Source: JAKVBK01 sp022447275 (GTDB taxonomy: Bacteria; Pseudomonadota; Alphaproteobacteria; Rhodobacterales; Rhodobacteraceae). Taken from it: a stretch of DNA of 64,000 nucleotides. The notes under the pieces are model-generated. The model did not search any database. It was given only the letters and a program-made list of their open reading frames with translations, and had not been told where the DNA came from. Made by a program: the position numbers and the translations under genes. Of the stretch, positions 17,901 to 25,344 are shown piece after piece; position 1 is the first letter of the stretch, and each line of letters starts with the position of its first letter. Where the stretch lies: positions 806,001 to 870,000 of the forward strand of contig CP138932.1 in NCBI GenBank assembly GCA_047125605.1, written 5' to 3'.

Positions 17901-18103
17901 CAGAGCCTGCAGCGGAAGAGGTGGCAGAGGCTGAAGTGGCAGAGGCCGAAGCAGCAGAAGCCCCCACCGAAGACGCCCCAGCAGAGCCGGAAGCGGCCCC
18001 AGGGCCAGAACCAAAACTGGAATCTGCTGTGGCAGAGGCTGCAGCCCCAGAGCCTGCCAAACCCGCCCGCCCCAAACGCAGCGGATGGTGGTCGCGCGGG
18101 TAA
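14969..18103 (+). CDS. rne: Ribonuclease E
   Basis: 1044 residues. The S1 domain begins at the N-terminus (KRQLAGNIYLAKVTRVEPSLQAAFVDYG) but is split by a ~290-residue acidic Ala/Glu/Pro-rich insertion (about residues 97-387). It then resumes with IQEVIKVRQVMLVQVVKEERG. The catalytic DNase I-like subdomain carries the magnesium-binding aspartates in AIDVNSGR (~602) and VIDFIDM (~646). The zinc link is CPHCHG at 704-709. The C-terminal ~240 residues alternate Arg-rich blocks (KKRRRRRRRR-like) with acidic repeats, the layout of an RNA- and partner-binding degradosome scaffold. It processes rRNA and degrades mRNA. Large S1 insertions are known in alphaproteobacterial RNase E. Confidence 0.95.
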   Translation: MAKKMLIDATHAEETRVVVVDGNKVDEFDFETVNKRQLAGNIYLAKVTRVEPSLQAAFVDYGGNRHGFLAFSEIHPDYYQIPVADREALLEEERAYAEALNREEDEPKPTRRRPRTRGGRSKSSAVKADTSKTEDAKPVEALGAMDVVDLGDDAVAPDPELVAVAEADAPHGPVDTVETAETAEEAAPAQVTEAHEAPESTDAEPVEAPADAPAEDAESTETADEAATDAEPEEADADGETKTLPATREGDEDAVSTSGEVVDEKGAPLDDATRAEAITEAPPAEGAEDAKGEEAVTEEVAQVAEAAPAEDASAEEDAPADEDAPQQEVSKAASEGDDSAPADADDADSDAEPKPSSAADRDADIESVADDDTPDEIRPPRKPRPRRYKIQEVIKVRQVMLVQVVKEERGNKGAALTTYLSLAGRYCVLMPNTARGGGISRKITNAADRKKLKEIAGEIDVPQGAGLIIRTAGAKRTKTEIKRDYEYLQRLWEQIRELTLKSVAPAAIYAEGDLIKRSIRDLYGRDIDEVLVEGEAGYRTAKDFMKMIMPSHAKNVKQYKDQLPMFARYQVENYLDAMFNPTVQLKSGGYIVIGVTEALVAIDVNSGRATKRGSIEETALETNLEAAEEIARQLRLRDLAGLIVIDFIDMEERKNNSAVEKRFKDKLKNDRARIQVGRISGFGLLEMSRQRLRPGMLEATTQPCPHCHGTGLLRSDDSLGLQILRQIEEEGTRGKSREVLVKVPVGIANFLMNQKREHIAYIEQRFGLAVRIEGHPSLISPDFEIEKFKSASRDIPAPAAPLISIDTSDMPEIDEEDVVDATAEDVSETPETTDEEGAPKKKRRRRRRRRGGSQSEAGETIAGEDSAEAEAAATDATEAPAEGDAAEASEEKPKKRRRSRRRRGKGASEGDASASAAEEASATEEAPASEEAAEPEMAEADVKEAEAPEDATVETVDADPAQEPVAEAAEEAAAIAEAEPAAEEVAEAEVAEAEAAEAPTEDAPAEPEAAPGPEPKLESAVAEAAAPEPAKPARPKRSGWWSRG

Positions 18104-18129
18104 GCTGCGCGCCTTTCAAGAAACCAGAG

Positions 18130-18160
18130 ACAGCCGGGATTTTCCCGGCTGTTTGCATTT
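18130..18160 (+). terminator. Rho-independent terminator after rne
   Basis: Perfect 10-bp stem ACAGCCGGGA / TCCCGGCTGT (18130-18139, 18143-18152) with a three-base loop, followed by TTGCATTT. It lies 26 bases after the rne stop and should end the rne transcript. Confidence 0.8.
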
Positions 18161-18263
18161 CAGCCCCGCACAGCCCGCTGCACGCGCAGTTGTGACGTAC
18201 TGTAACGTGACGCCGCCCCGAAATCTTGATAGCGACACGGGTGCTGCCTAATCGGAGACTACT

Positions 18264-19016
18264 GTGTTTGGAATCGAGATCATTGACGCTGGCCTGTTGC
18301 CGAGCATGGCGATTTCCCTTTTGGCGGGGATGATCTCTTTCCTGAGCCCTTGCGTTCTGCCAATCGTGCCGCCCTATCTGGCATATATGGGCGGGATTTC
18401 CATGCAGCAGATGCAGGGGGCCACAACTGACCGTGGCCCGGTTATCTTGTCGGCTCTGTTCTTTGTTCTGGGCCTGTCGACGGTGTTCCTGTTCTTGGGC
18501 TTCACGGCTTCTGCTTTCGGGCAGTTTTTCCTGCAAAACCAGTCTATTTTCAATACGATCGCAGGTGTTCTTGTGATGGTGTTCGGGCTGCATTTCTTGG
18601 GTATCTTCCGTCTGTCCTTTCTCAATCGGGAAGCGCGGCTTGATGCGGGGGATCAGGGCGGATCAGCGGTTGGGGCCTATGTGCTTGGGCTGGCCTTCGC
18701 CTTTGGCTGGACGCCCTGCATCGGCCCGATCCTCGGCACCATCCTCAGCCTCGCCGCCTCAGAGGGCGACACGGTGCGCGGAACGGTGCTTTTGGGCATG
18801 TATGCCATCGGGCTGGGGCTGCCATTCCTTTTGGTGGCAATATTCTTCCCGCGCCTGACGGGCGTGATGGCCTGGATGAAACGGCATATGGCCCAGATCG
18901 AACGTATCATGGGACTGCTTTTGTGGACGATCGGTCTGCTGATGCTGACCGGCGGCTTTTCGAGCTTTTCCTATTGGCTTCTGGAAACCTTCCCGGTTTT
19001 GGCCACTGTGGGCTAG
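18264..19016 (+). CDS. ccdA: Cytochrome c biogenesis protein CcdA
   Basis: 250 residues with six predicted membrane helices. The two redox cysteines sit in SPCVLP (Cys30) and GWTPCIGP (Cys152), as in the CcdA/DsbD transmembrane family. It carries reducing equivalents from cytoplasmic thioredoxin across the inner membrane to periplasmic partners, mainly for cytochrome c maturation. The start is GTG 18264 with a GGAG site upstream. The gene stands alone between the rne terminator and a hydrolase-like gene. Confidence 0.94.
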   Translation: MFGIEIIDAGLLPSMAISLLAGMISFLSPCVLPIVPPYLAYMGGISMQQMQGATTDRGPVILSALFFVLGLSTVFLFLGFTASAFGQFFLQNQSIFNTIAGVLVMVFGLHFLGIFRLSFLNREARLDAGDQGGSAVGAYVLGLAFAFGWTPCIGPILGTILSLAASEGDTVRGTVLLGMYAIGLGLPFLLVAIFFPRLTGVMAWMKRHMAQIERIMGLLLWTIGLLMLTGGFSSFSYWLLETFPVLATVG

Positions 19017-19103
19017 GCCCGACAAGCATGCGCGGCTCGATACGGCGTTGTTAACCTTAGTTTTGCCGTGAACGCGTGATAACATCCCTGCCTATAGTCA
19101 GCG

Positions 19104-20384
19104 ATGGTCACGATGCCGGACACCGATACCTCTCAGCCTGTAAACACCGTGCGCAAACGCGCGGTTCTGTATATTCCGGGCTATGATCCGTTTCCGCCGC
19201 GTCGGTATCGGGAACTCTACCGCACGGAATCAGCGTCTCAGGCCGCCCTGTCGGGCTATGATTTGCAACTTGGGCCGCGGGCGGGCGCGGGGTTTGGTTG
19301 GTCTGTTGAGGCGGAAATCGAAGGCGCGCAGGTGCAGACAGATATTCAGGTGTTGGTCTGGTCTGACCTTGTCCGGAAGTCGATGAACCCTCCGATCCCG
19401 GTCACCTATGCGTTGCTGGTGAAAACCGCCTGGATCTACCTGTCAACGGGCGCACTGTTCCGGCTGGCGCGTCTGCGCAAAGGCCCGCTGATTGCCGCGC
19501 TTTTGCCCGCTGTACTATTGTTGGGCCAATTGCTGATTGCGCTCCTGTTGGGGGCGGGCGCCGCAAAAGGGGTGTCGCTTGCGCTGGCATGGGCGCAGCC
19601 CGCTGGTGTGGGGGTGGGTATCGAGACGGCTGCCCGGGCGTTGGTCTGGGCTGGGGTAACGTGGCTGGCGCTGCGATGGTTCAAGGCTAGGGATGGCAAG
19701 GTATTCGCCTATTACCTGATGCATGATTACGCCTTCTCATCGGGGCTGTATGGTGAGACGCCGCCGGTTCTTGAGGCGCGGATGGCAGCGTTTGGCGAGC
19801 AGATCGTTGCAGCCCTGCAAAGCGATGTGGATGAGGTGCTGATTGTAGGCCATTCCTCTGGCGCACATCTTGCGGTGTCGATCCTTGCTGATCTTCTGCG
19901 TGCGGGGCGTTTGCCGAACGAGGCGGGCGCACTGTCTTTGCTGACATTGGGGCAGGTGATCCCGATGCTCTCGTTCCTGCCAAAGGCCACGAAACTGCGC
20001 GCTGATCTGCATGATCTGTCCTGCGCATCTGAGATCACCTGGGTAGACGTCACCGCGCCCGGCGATGGCTGCGCCTTTGCTCTGTGCGATCCGGTGGCGG
20101 TATCGGGTGTCGCTCCCGCGGAAGGCAAGCGCTGGCCGTTGGTGCTATCTGCTGCCTTCACTCAAACGCTGAGCCCGGAGCGGCAGCAAGAGTTAAAGCG
20201 GCGCTATTTCCGTCTGCATTTCCAGTATTTGTGCGCGTTCGACAGGCCCGGCAGCTACGATTATTTCCGCATCACGGCGGGCCCGCAAACTTTGGCATCG
20301 CGGTTTGCGCATCGCAAACCCTCTGCCAGCCGCATCGAAACCCCCTTGTCCCCGCATACGGAGCGGGCTTTTGTGACGGGATGA
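19104..20384 (+). CDS. Alpha/beta-hydrolase-like protein with membrane segments
   Basis: 426 residues. The N-terminus VLYIPGYDPFPPRRYRELY resembles the first strand and oxyanion region of an alpha/beta hydrolase. A nucleophile elbow Gly-His-Ser-Ser-Gly-Ala-His lies near residue 250, within VLIVGHSSGAHLAVSILADLL. Two to three hydrophobic helices (about 130-160 and 170-195) are inserted between these parts, so it is probably anchored in the inner membrane. I do not know a named family or substrate. The stop overlaps the start of the P450 gene (ATGA), so the two products are likely made together and may act on the same, probably lipophilic, compound (inference). Confidence 0.7.
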   Translation: MVTMPDTDTSQPVNTVRKRAVLYIPGYDPFPPRRYRELYRTESASQAALSGYDLQLGPRAGAGFGWSVEAEIEGAQVQTDIQVLVWSDLVRKSMNPPIPVTYALLVKTAWIYLSTGALFRLARLRKGPLIAALLPAVLLLGQLLIALLLGAGAAKGVSLALAWAQPAGVGVGIETAARALVWAGVTWLALRWFKARDGKVFAYYLMHDYAFSSGLYGETPPVLEARMAAFGEQIVAALQSDVDEVLIVGHSSGAHLAVSILADLLRAGRLPNEAGALSLLTLGQVIPMLSFLPKATKLRADLHDLSCASEITWVDVTAPGDGCAFALCDPVAVSGVAPAEGKRWPLVLSAAFTQTLSPERQQELKRRYFRLHFQYLCAFDRPGSYDYFRITAGPQTLASRFAHRKPSASRIETPLSPHTERAFVTG

Positions 20385-21874
20385 GCCAGGCATCCGGATC
20401 AGGCCCCTCCGAGGACCGCCCATTACCGCCCAAGCCGCCCGCCCGGGCAGAGCGGGTGTCGTTGCGCACCTATGCGCGCCTGTTCAAGGCCGATATCCTC
20501 TCTGCGCAGCCGGCCCGGCTTTACCGCGCCTGGATGGCAGAATTCAAAACGCCCTTTTTCCGCTCCTTCATGATCAACCAGCCTGATCTGGTGAAAAAGG
20601 TGCTCAACGAACGGCCAGCGGATTTCCCGAAATCGGACAGGATACGCGAGGGCCTTGCCCCGTTGCTTGGGCGCTCTGTATTCGTCACCAATGGTGCAGA
20701 ATGGGAGCGGCAGCGGCGGATTATCGATCCAGCCTTCGAGGGCGGGCGCCTGCGGGACGCTTTGCCCGGGATGGCGGAGGCGGCCAAGGCCTGTGTGGCG
20801 CGCCTGCAAAACCATGCGGATGGACGCCCCTTCGAAGTGGAGGCCGAAACGAGCCATGCGGCGGCCGACGTGATCTTTCGCACACTCTTTTCCCTGCCGA
20901 TCGAAGAAAAAGCCGCCCGCGATGTGTTTGACGCGTTCCGGGACTATCAGCGAACGCAACCGCTGCTCAATCTTGCGGCTCTGGTTGCTGTGCCGCGCTG
21001 GATGCCCCGTTTTCATTCGAAACGCACACGGCAGGCGGCGGCGCGTATTCGCCATCTGATCCGGGGCTTGTGTACGGCCCGCATGGCGCAGATTGCTCAG
21101 GGGCAGGCGCCCGATGATCTGGCCAGCAAAATCATGACAACGCCGGACCCCCAGTCGGGGGCCTGTTTTGAGGTGGATGAAATGGTCGATCAGGTGGCCA
21201 TTTTCTTCCTCGCTGGTCACGAGACATCCGCGTCGGCTCTGGCGTGGTCGCTTTATCTTCTGGCGCGTTATCCCGATGTTCAGGAGCGCGTGGCACAGGA
21301 GGTGTGTCACCTCCCGTCCACACCTGAGATGGCAGATTTCGCCAAGCTGCCCTTCACCCGTGACGTGTTTCGCGAGGCCCTGCGGCTCTATCCGCCCGTG
21401 CCCATGATGGTGCGCGAAGCCCAAAAACAGGAAACCTTCCGCGATCGGCGGGTGCCACGCGGCGCGCAGATCGTTGTCTCGCCCTGGCATCTGCATCGCC
21501 AGACCCGCCTGTGGGACAATCCTGACGGGTTCGATCCGGACCGCTGGCGCACCGAGAATGGCAAAACCTGCGCCCGAGAGGCCTACATCCCCTTCTCAAG
21601 CGGGCGCAGGGTCTGCACAGGGGCTGGATTTGCCATGATGGAAGGGGTGCTGCTTCTGGCAGAGATTGTGAAAGCGTTCCAGCTGGATACCGTGGCTGAT
21701 AAAACACCGGTGCCGGTGGCCTTTCTGACCGTACGCGCGCGCGACGGGATCTGGCTGCGTCTTACCCCTCGCTCACCGCGCCGTCCGCCAAGTGCCGTTG
21801 CAGATCCAACCAATCTTCGTAGCGACGGCCCGCACGGGCCGGAAACCCATCCGGAAGCACCGTCATCCGGGTGA
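20381..21874 (+). CDS. Cytochrome P450
   Basis: 497 residues from ATG 20381, which overlaps the previous stop. All core motifs are present: I-helix Ala-Gly-His-Glu-Thr (~277-281), the ExxR helix Glu-Ala-Leu-Arg (~331) and the heme loop FSSGRRVCTG with ligand Cys412. It is a soluble bacterial P450 needing an external ferredoxin or similar partner, none of which is adjacent. Family members normally stop shortly after the last beta strand; here about 33 extra residues rich in Pro, Arg and Gly run into and overlap the convergent regulator gene by 113 bases, which suggests loss of an original stop codon or a late frameshift. Substrate unknown. Confidence 0.9.
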   Translation: MSQASGSGPSEDRPLPPKPPARAERVSLRTYARLFKADILSAQPARLYRAWMAEFKTPFFRSFMINQPDLVKKVLNERPADFPKSDRIREGLAPLLGRSVFVTNGAEWERQRRIIDPAFEGGRLRDALPGMAEAAKACVARLQNHADGRPFEVEAETSHAAADVIFRTLFSLPIEEKAARDVFDAFRDYQRTQPLLNLAALVAVPRWMPRFHSKRTRQAAARIRHLIRGLCTARMAQIAQGQAPDDLASKIMTTPDPQSGACFEVDEMVDQVAIFFLAGHETSASALAWSLYLLARYPDVQERVAQEVCHLPSTPEMADFAKLPFTRDVFREALRLYPPVPMMVREAQKQETFRDRRVPRGAQIVVSPWHLHRQTRLWDNPDGFDPDRWRTENGKTCAREAYIPFSSGRRVCTGAGFAMMEGVLLLAEIVKAFQLDTVADKTPVPVAFLTVRARDGIWLRLTPRSPRRPPSAVADPTNLRSDGPHGPETHPEAPSSG

Positions 21875-22478
21875 TCTGATCCACTCTGATCTCGGCAAAG
21901 CCATTGGCCGTTTCATCCCAGGCAACGCAGGTCCAAAGCCGTCCCCAGAATTCAAGCGACAGGGGCCAGATTACACGTGCCTCGCTGGCCTCTGCCGTCA
22001 CCGCCTGCACTTTAACGCGCGAGCGGGTCGCCGCGCGCAGGGCCGGGATCAAGTGGAACGCGTTGGAGCCTTCTGCGAAGGGAAACACATCGAAGCTCCA
22101 GCCCGTTTCTGGCAGTCGGCCAGCCTCGGGCAGGGCGGCGTCAAGGCGTGCAGCAAGTGCCCGGCTGGCCGCCCGTAAGTCCGGGTCGGCCACATCGGCC
22201 ACCACTGCAAGGCCAAGGTGCAGCGCTTCCAGTTCTTCAACGCTCAGGTTCAGCGGGGGCAGAGTGAGCGCCGCTGTCGTCTGGTATCCGGTGCCGGGGG
22301 TGCCCTGCACGGGCAGCCCTGATGCCTCCAGCCGGGCAATGTCGCGATAGATCGTGCGTTCAGAAACCTCTAAACGTGCCGCGAGGCTGGCGGCCTTATG
22401 CACCGCGCCATCGCGCAAGATTCGAGACAACGCATAAAGGCGTTGCGATCTTTCCTGTTGTGTTGCCCGAGGTGCCAT
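21762..22478 (-). CDS. YafY-type HTH/WYL transcriptional regulator
   Basis: About 238 residues from ATG 22478. N-terminal winged HTH of the DeoR-like class (RLYALSRILRDG, then LEVSERTIYRDIARLEASG with the recognition helix), followed by the WYL ligand-sensing domain in which strands such as VKVQAVTAEASEARVIWPLSLEFWGRLWTCVAW are seen. These regulators respond to small or nucleic-acid ligands and often control neighbours. A perfect palindrome lies eight bases before the ATG, so autoregulation is very likely. It overlaps the end of the P450 gene tail to tail and is divergent from tatABC. Confidence 0.85.
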   Translation of the reverse strand: MAPRATQQERSQRLYALSRILRDGAVHKAASLAARLEVSERTIYRDIARLEASGLPVQGTPGTGYQTTAALTLPPLNLSVEELEALHLGLAVVADVADPDLRAASRALAARLDAALPEAGRLPETGWSFDVFPFAEGSNAFHLIPALRAATRSRVKVQAVTAEASEARVIWPLSLEFWGRLWTCVAWDETANGFAEIRVDQITRMTVLPDGFPARAGRRYEDWLDLQRHLADGAVSEG

Positions 22479-22485
22479 GCCCAAT

Positions 22486-22505
22486 CCTGACACAAAACTG
22501 TCAGG
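22486..22505. promoter_or_regulatory. Operator palindrome of the YafY-type regulator
   Basis: CCTGACA (22486-22492), six-base spacer CAAAAC, TGTCAGG (22499-22505): a perfect 7-bp inverted repeat directly upstream of the regulator start. TGACA-N6-TGTCA sites next to YafY-type genes are common in proteobacteria, as I recall. Binding here would block the regulator's own start region. Confidence 0.65.
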
Positions 22506-22668
22506 AGAGCGAGGCCTCTGGCGCAGAATTGCACTGCAGCTTCTGATTTCGCAGCTCGATGCCCCTGCGCGGGCTGTCTGCGTGCTTTCCTCTATGGCAG
22601 GGGGCTTCTACTTCTTTTTATGATTGTGGACGCACCCGGCCACTTGGTCGGACACTGGAGGAAAAGCA

Positions 22669-22896
22669 ATGCTCAACAATATCGGCCTTCCCGGCATTCT
22701 TCTCATCGCTGTCGTGGTTCTGGTCCTGTTCGGACGGGGCAAGATCTCTGGCCTGATGGGCGAGGTTGGCAAGGGGATCACCGCGTTCAAGAAGGGCGTT
22801 GATGACGGCAAGAAAGAGCTTGAGGCGGAAACCGCTGAAGCCAGCGAAGCAGCACGCGACGTCACCCCTGAAACGGTCGAGAACGAAAAAGTCTGA
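22669..22896 (+). CDS. tatA: Twin-arginine translocase subunit TatA
   Basis: 75 residues from ATG 22669, with a GGAGGA ribosome site. N-terminal membrane helix (GLPGILLIAVVVLVLFGRG), the Phe-Gly-Arg-Gly hinge, an amphipathic helix with KGITAFKKG and an acidic tail are the complete TatA layout. It forms the pore-like assembly that moves folded twin-arginine proteins across the inner membrane. First gene of tatABC; the TAT-type signal of the DctP protein at 55746 shows a client in the same window. Confidence 0.96.
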   Translation: MLNNIGLPGILLIAVVVLVLFGRGKISGLMGEVGKGITAFKKGVDDGKKELEAETAEASEAARDVTPETVENEKV

Positions 22897-23005
22897 TCGC
22901 GGCACCCCCTGCGCGGCACCTGCCGCGCTTGGATGTTACGGGGCGGAGCCGCGACATTGATTTGCGGCCGGCCCGCCATCAGATGACATTTGAAGGACCA
23001 AGGGC

Positions 23006-23533
23006 ATGGGTTGGAGTGAACTCCTCATTGTCGGCATTGTGGCGCTGATTGTTGTCGGCCCCAAGGATTTGCCCGGCATGTTTCGGGAATTGGGCAAATT
23101 CTCGGCCAAGCTGCGCGGCATGGCCCGCGATTTTCAACGCGCCATGGAAGATGCCGCCGATCAGAGCGGGGTGGGCGATGTAGCCAAAACCCTGCGCACT
23201 GCGACCAACCCGTCCTCTGCCGTGAGTGAGACCCTCAGCAAGGCCACCGAAGGGCTGACCAACTGGGATCCGGATGCGCCCGTCGACGGGCCGATCCCAG
23301 GCAAGCATACGGCAGAATTCACCAAGGAACGCCAGGAAGCGGCGGAAAAGATCCGCAAGGTCTCTGCCGAGAAGGCCGAAGAGCGCCTGCGCAAAGAGGC
23401 AGAAGCCGCAGAAGCCAAAGCCGCTGCATCTAAGGCCGCTCCGGCCGAGATCGAGGATGATCCCGGCATGGTAGCGGTCGATGACACACCGCCCGCCAGT
23501 GCGTCCACCGCGCCGGAGGCAAAATCCACATGA
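23006..23533 (+). CDS. tatB: Twin-arginine translocase subunit TatB
   Basis: 175 residues. The helix GWSELLIVGIVALIVVGPKDLP with the Glu in the membrane and the Gly-Pro hinge is typical of TatB; an amphipathic helix and a long Ala/Glu/Lys-rich tail follow. TatB binds TatC and the signal peptide. The stop overlaps the tatC start by four bases (ATGA). Confidence 0.95.
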   Translation: MGWSELLIVGIVALIVVGPKDLPGMFRELGKFSAKLRGMARDFQRAMEDAADQSGVGDVAKTLRTATNPSSAVSETLSKATEGLTNWDPDAPVDGPIPGKHTAEFTKERQEAAEKIRKVSAEKAEERLRKEAEAAEAKAAASKAAPAEIEDDPGMVAVDDTPPASASTAPEAKST

Positions 23534-24423
23534 GCCAGAATGATCACATCGAGGAAAGCGCCGCGCCGCTGATCGAACATCTTACGGAGCTGCGTCAGCG
23601 TCTGATCCGTTCCGTAATCGCGTTCCTGATCGGCATGGTGATCTGCTTTACTGTGGCAACACCGATCTTCAACTTCCTGACCAAGCCGCTCTGCGATGTG
23701 CTTGCAACCCGCGGTCAGGATTGTGACCTGATCTTTATCTCGCCTCAGGAAGGCTTCTTCGTGGCGATCAAAGTGTCGTTGCTGGGCGGCCTGATGTTGT
23801 CCTTCCCCTATATCTCGCTGCAGCTATGGCGGTTTGTGGCGCCCGGTCTCTACAAGTCGGAGCAGGGCGCATTCCTGCCGTTCATGATCGCCTCGCCGTT
23901 CATGTTCCTGCTGGGCGCTTCTTTTGCATTCTACGTGGTCACACCGCTGGCCTATGATTTCTTCCTCGGCTTCCAGCAGTTTGGCGCCGATGGTGAAGCG
24001 CTGCCGGATGCGGGCGTGGGCGATGGGCTCTCTGTGGTGTTTCAGGGCTCGGCGCAAGAGTATCTCAATCTGACGGTGAAGTTCATCGTGGCCTTTGGTC
24101 TGTGCTTTCAGTTGCCGGTTCTGTTGACGTTGATGGGCAAGGCTGGGCTGGTGACAGCCGAAGGCCTGAAAGTTGTGCGCAAATACGCGGTTGTGGGCAT
24201 TCTCGTGCTGGCGGCCCTTGTCACGCCGCCGGATGTGATCACCCAGATCATTCTGTTTGTTGTGGTCTACGGGCTCTACGAAGTGTCGATCTGGCTTGTG
24301 GCCCGTGTGGAGCGCAAGCGCGAAAAAGAGCTCAAGGAACAGGGGCTTTGGTTCGACGAAGAAGAGCTCGAAGAAGGCGAAGATGTCTCTGATTGGGGTA
24401 AGACGCCGGGATCAGACGGGTGA
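23530..24423 (+). CDS. tatC: Twin-arginine translocase subunit TatC
   Basis: 297 residues with six membrane helices. The N-terminal signal-peptide-binding region (PLIEHLTELRQRLIRS) and the loop FISPQEGFFVAIKVSLLGG are diagnostic. It recognises the twin-arginine motif together with TatB. The C-terminus has an extra ~35-residue highly charged Glu/Lys tail in the cytoplasm. The gene overlaps both neighbours by four bases, so tatABC and the DUF815 gene form one operon. Confidence 0.96.
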   Translation: MSQNDHIEESAAPLIEHLTELRQRLIRSVIAFLIGMVICFTVATPIFNFLTKPLCDVLATRGQDCDLIFISPQEGFFVAIKVSLLGGLMLSFPYISLQLWRFVAPGLYKSEQGAFLPFMIASPFMFLLGASFAFYVVTPLAYDFFLGFQQFGADGEALPDAGVGDGLSVVFQGSAQEYLNLTVKFIVAFGLCFQLPVLLTLMGKAGLVTAEGLKVVRKYAVVGILVLAALVTPPDVITQIILFVVVYGLYEVSIWLVARVERKREKELKEQGLWFDEEELEEGEDVSDWGKTPGSDG

Positions 24424-25274
24424 GCAAGTCTGACACGCTGAAGCGGATCGCGGCGGCGCTGGAGCGCATGGCGCCACCGCCCGTACCTGCCCCTGACCTG
24501 ACGCTTGCGGATGCGTTCCTTTGGCACGTGGAGCCGGACAGGCTGGAGCCCGTTCACAAGGTCAACCGGATCGATCTGGACCTGCTGGTGGGCATCCGCC
24601 GCTCGCGCGACACGCTGCTGGCCAATACACGACAATTCGCTCAGGGCCTGCCGGCCAACAACGCTCTGCTTTGGGGCGCTCGAGGGATGGGCAAATCGAG
24701 TCTTGTAAAAGCCATTCATGCTGCTGTGGTGGCGGAAGGCTTGCCACTGAAGATCGTTGAAATTCAACGTGAGGACCTGCCCTCGGTGGCGCGCCTGCTG
24801 GATCACCTGCGGGATCGGCCTGAACTGGTGATCCTGTTTTGTGATGATCTTTCCTTCTCGCACGATGACCAGCATTACAAATCGCTCAAGGCGGTGCTGG
24901 ATGGTGGGATCGCGGGACGGCCCGACAATGTGGTGTTCTACGCCACCTCAAACCGCCGCCATCTGATGCCGCGCGACATGATCGAGAATGAGCGCTCCTC
25001 CGCCATCAACCCGTCAGAAGCCACGGAAGAAAAAGTGTCCCTGTCGGACAGGTTCGGGCTGTGGCTGGGCTTTCATCCCTGCAGCCAGGATGATTACCTC
25101 GCAATGATCGAAGGCTATTGTGCAAATCACGGCTTGCAGATCGATGCAGACGTGCTGCGCGCGGAGGCGATTGAATGGCAAGCCACCCGTGGAGGCCGGT
25201 CAGGCCGGGTGGCATGGCAGTTTTTCACCGATCTTGCGGGCCGCCACGGCGTGTCGCTGTCAGACGCAGGCTAG
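24420..25274 (+). CDS. DUF815 AAA-type ATPase
   Basis: 284 residues. P-loop GARGMGKSS at 86-93, Walker B-like VILFCDDLSF, and a sensor segment VVFYATSNRRHLMP make a compact AAA+ ATPase of the DUF815 group. Function unknown; such proteins occur widely in proteobacteria. The start overlaps the tatC stop, so it is translated with the Tat translocon. A link with Tat export or folding quality control would be guesswork. The gene ends 70 bases before the convergent lytM gene. Confidence 0.88.
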   Translation: MSKSDTLKRIAAALERMAPPPVPAPDLTLADAFLWHVEPDRLEPVHKVNRIDLDLLVGIRRSRDTLLANTRQFAQGLPANNALLWGARGMGKSSLVKAIHAAVVAEGLPLKIVEIQREDLPSVARLLDHLRDRPELVILFCDDLSFSHDDQHYKSLKAVLDGGIAGRPDNVVFYATSNRRHLMPRDMIENERSSAINPSEATEEKVSLSDRFGLWLGFHPCSQDDYLAMIEGYCANHGLQIDADVLRAEAIEWQATRGGRSGRVAWQFFTDLAGRHGVSLSDAG

Positions 25275-25344
25275 CAGGCCGGTAAGCCGAGCCTGCGCGC
25301 GGGGGGCAACAGGCCGCCAGAGTTGGAACGCGTGTCTGAGTCCC

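Noticed and set aside
17331..18593. Minus-strand frame of 420 codons across the end of rne and the start of ccdA
   Set aside because: It crosses the rne terminator and opposes two well-supported genes.
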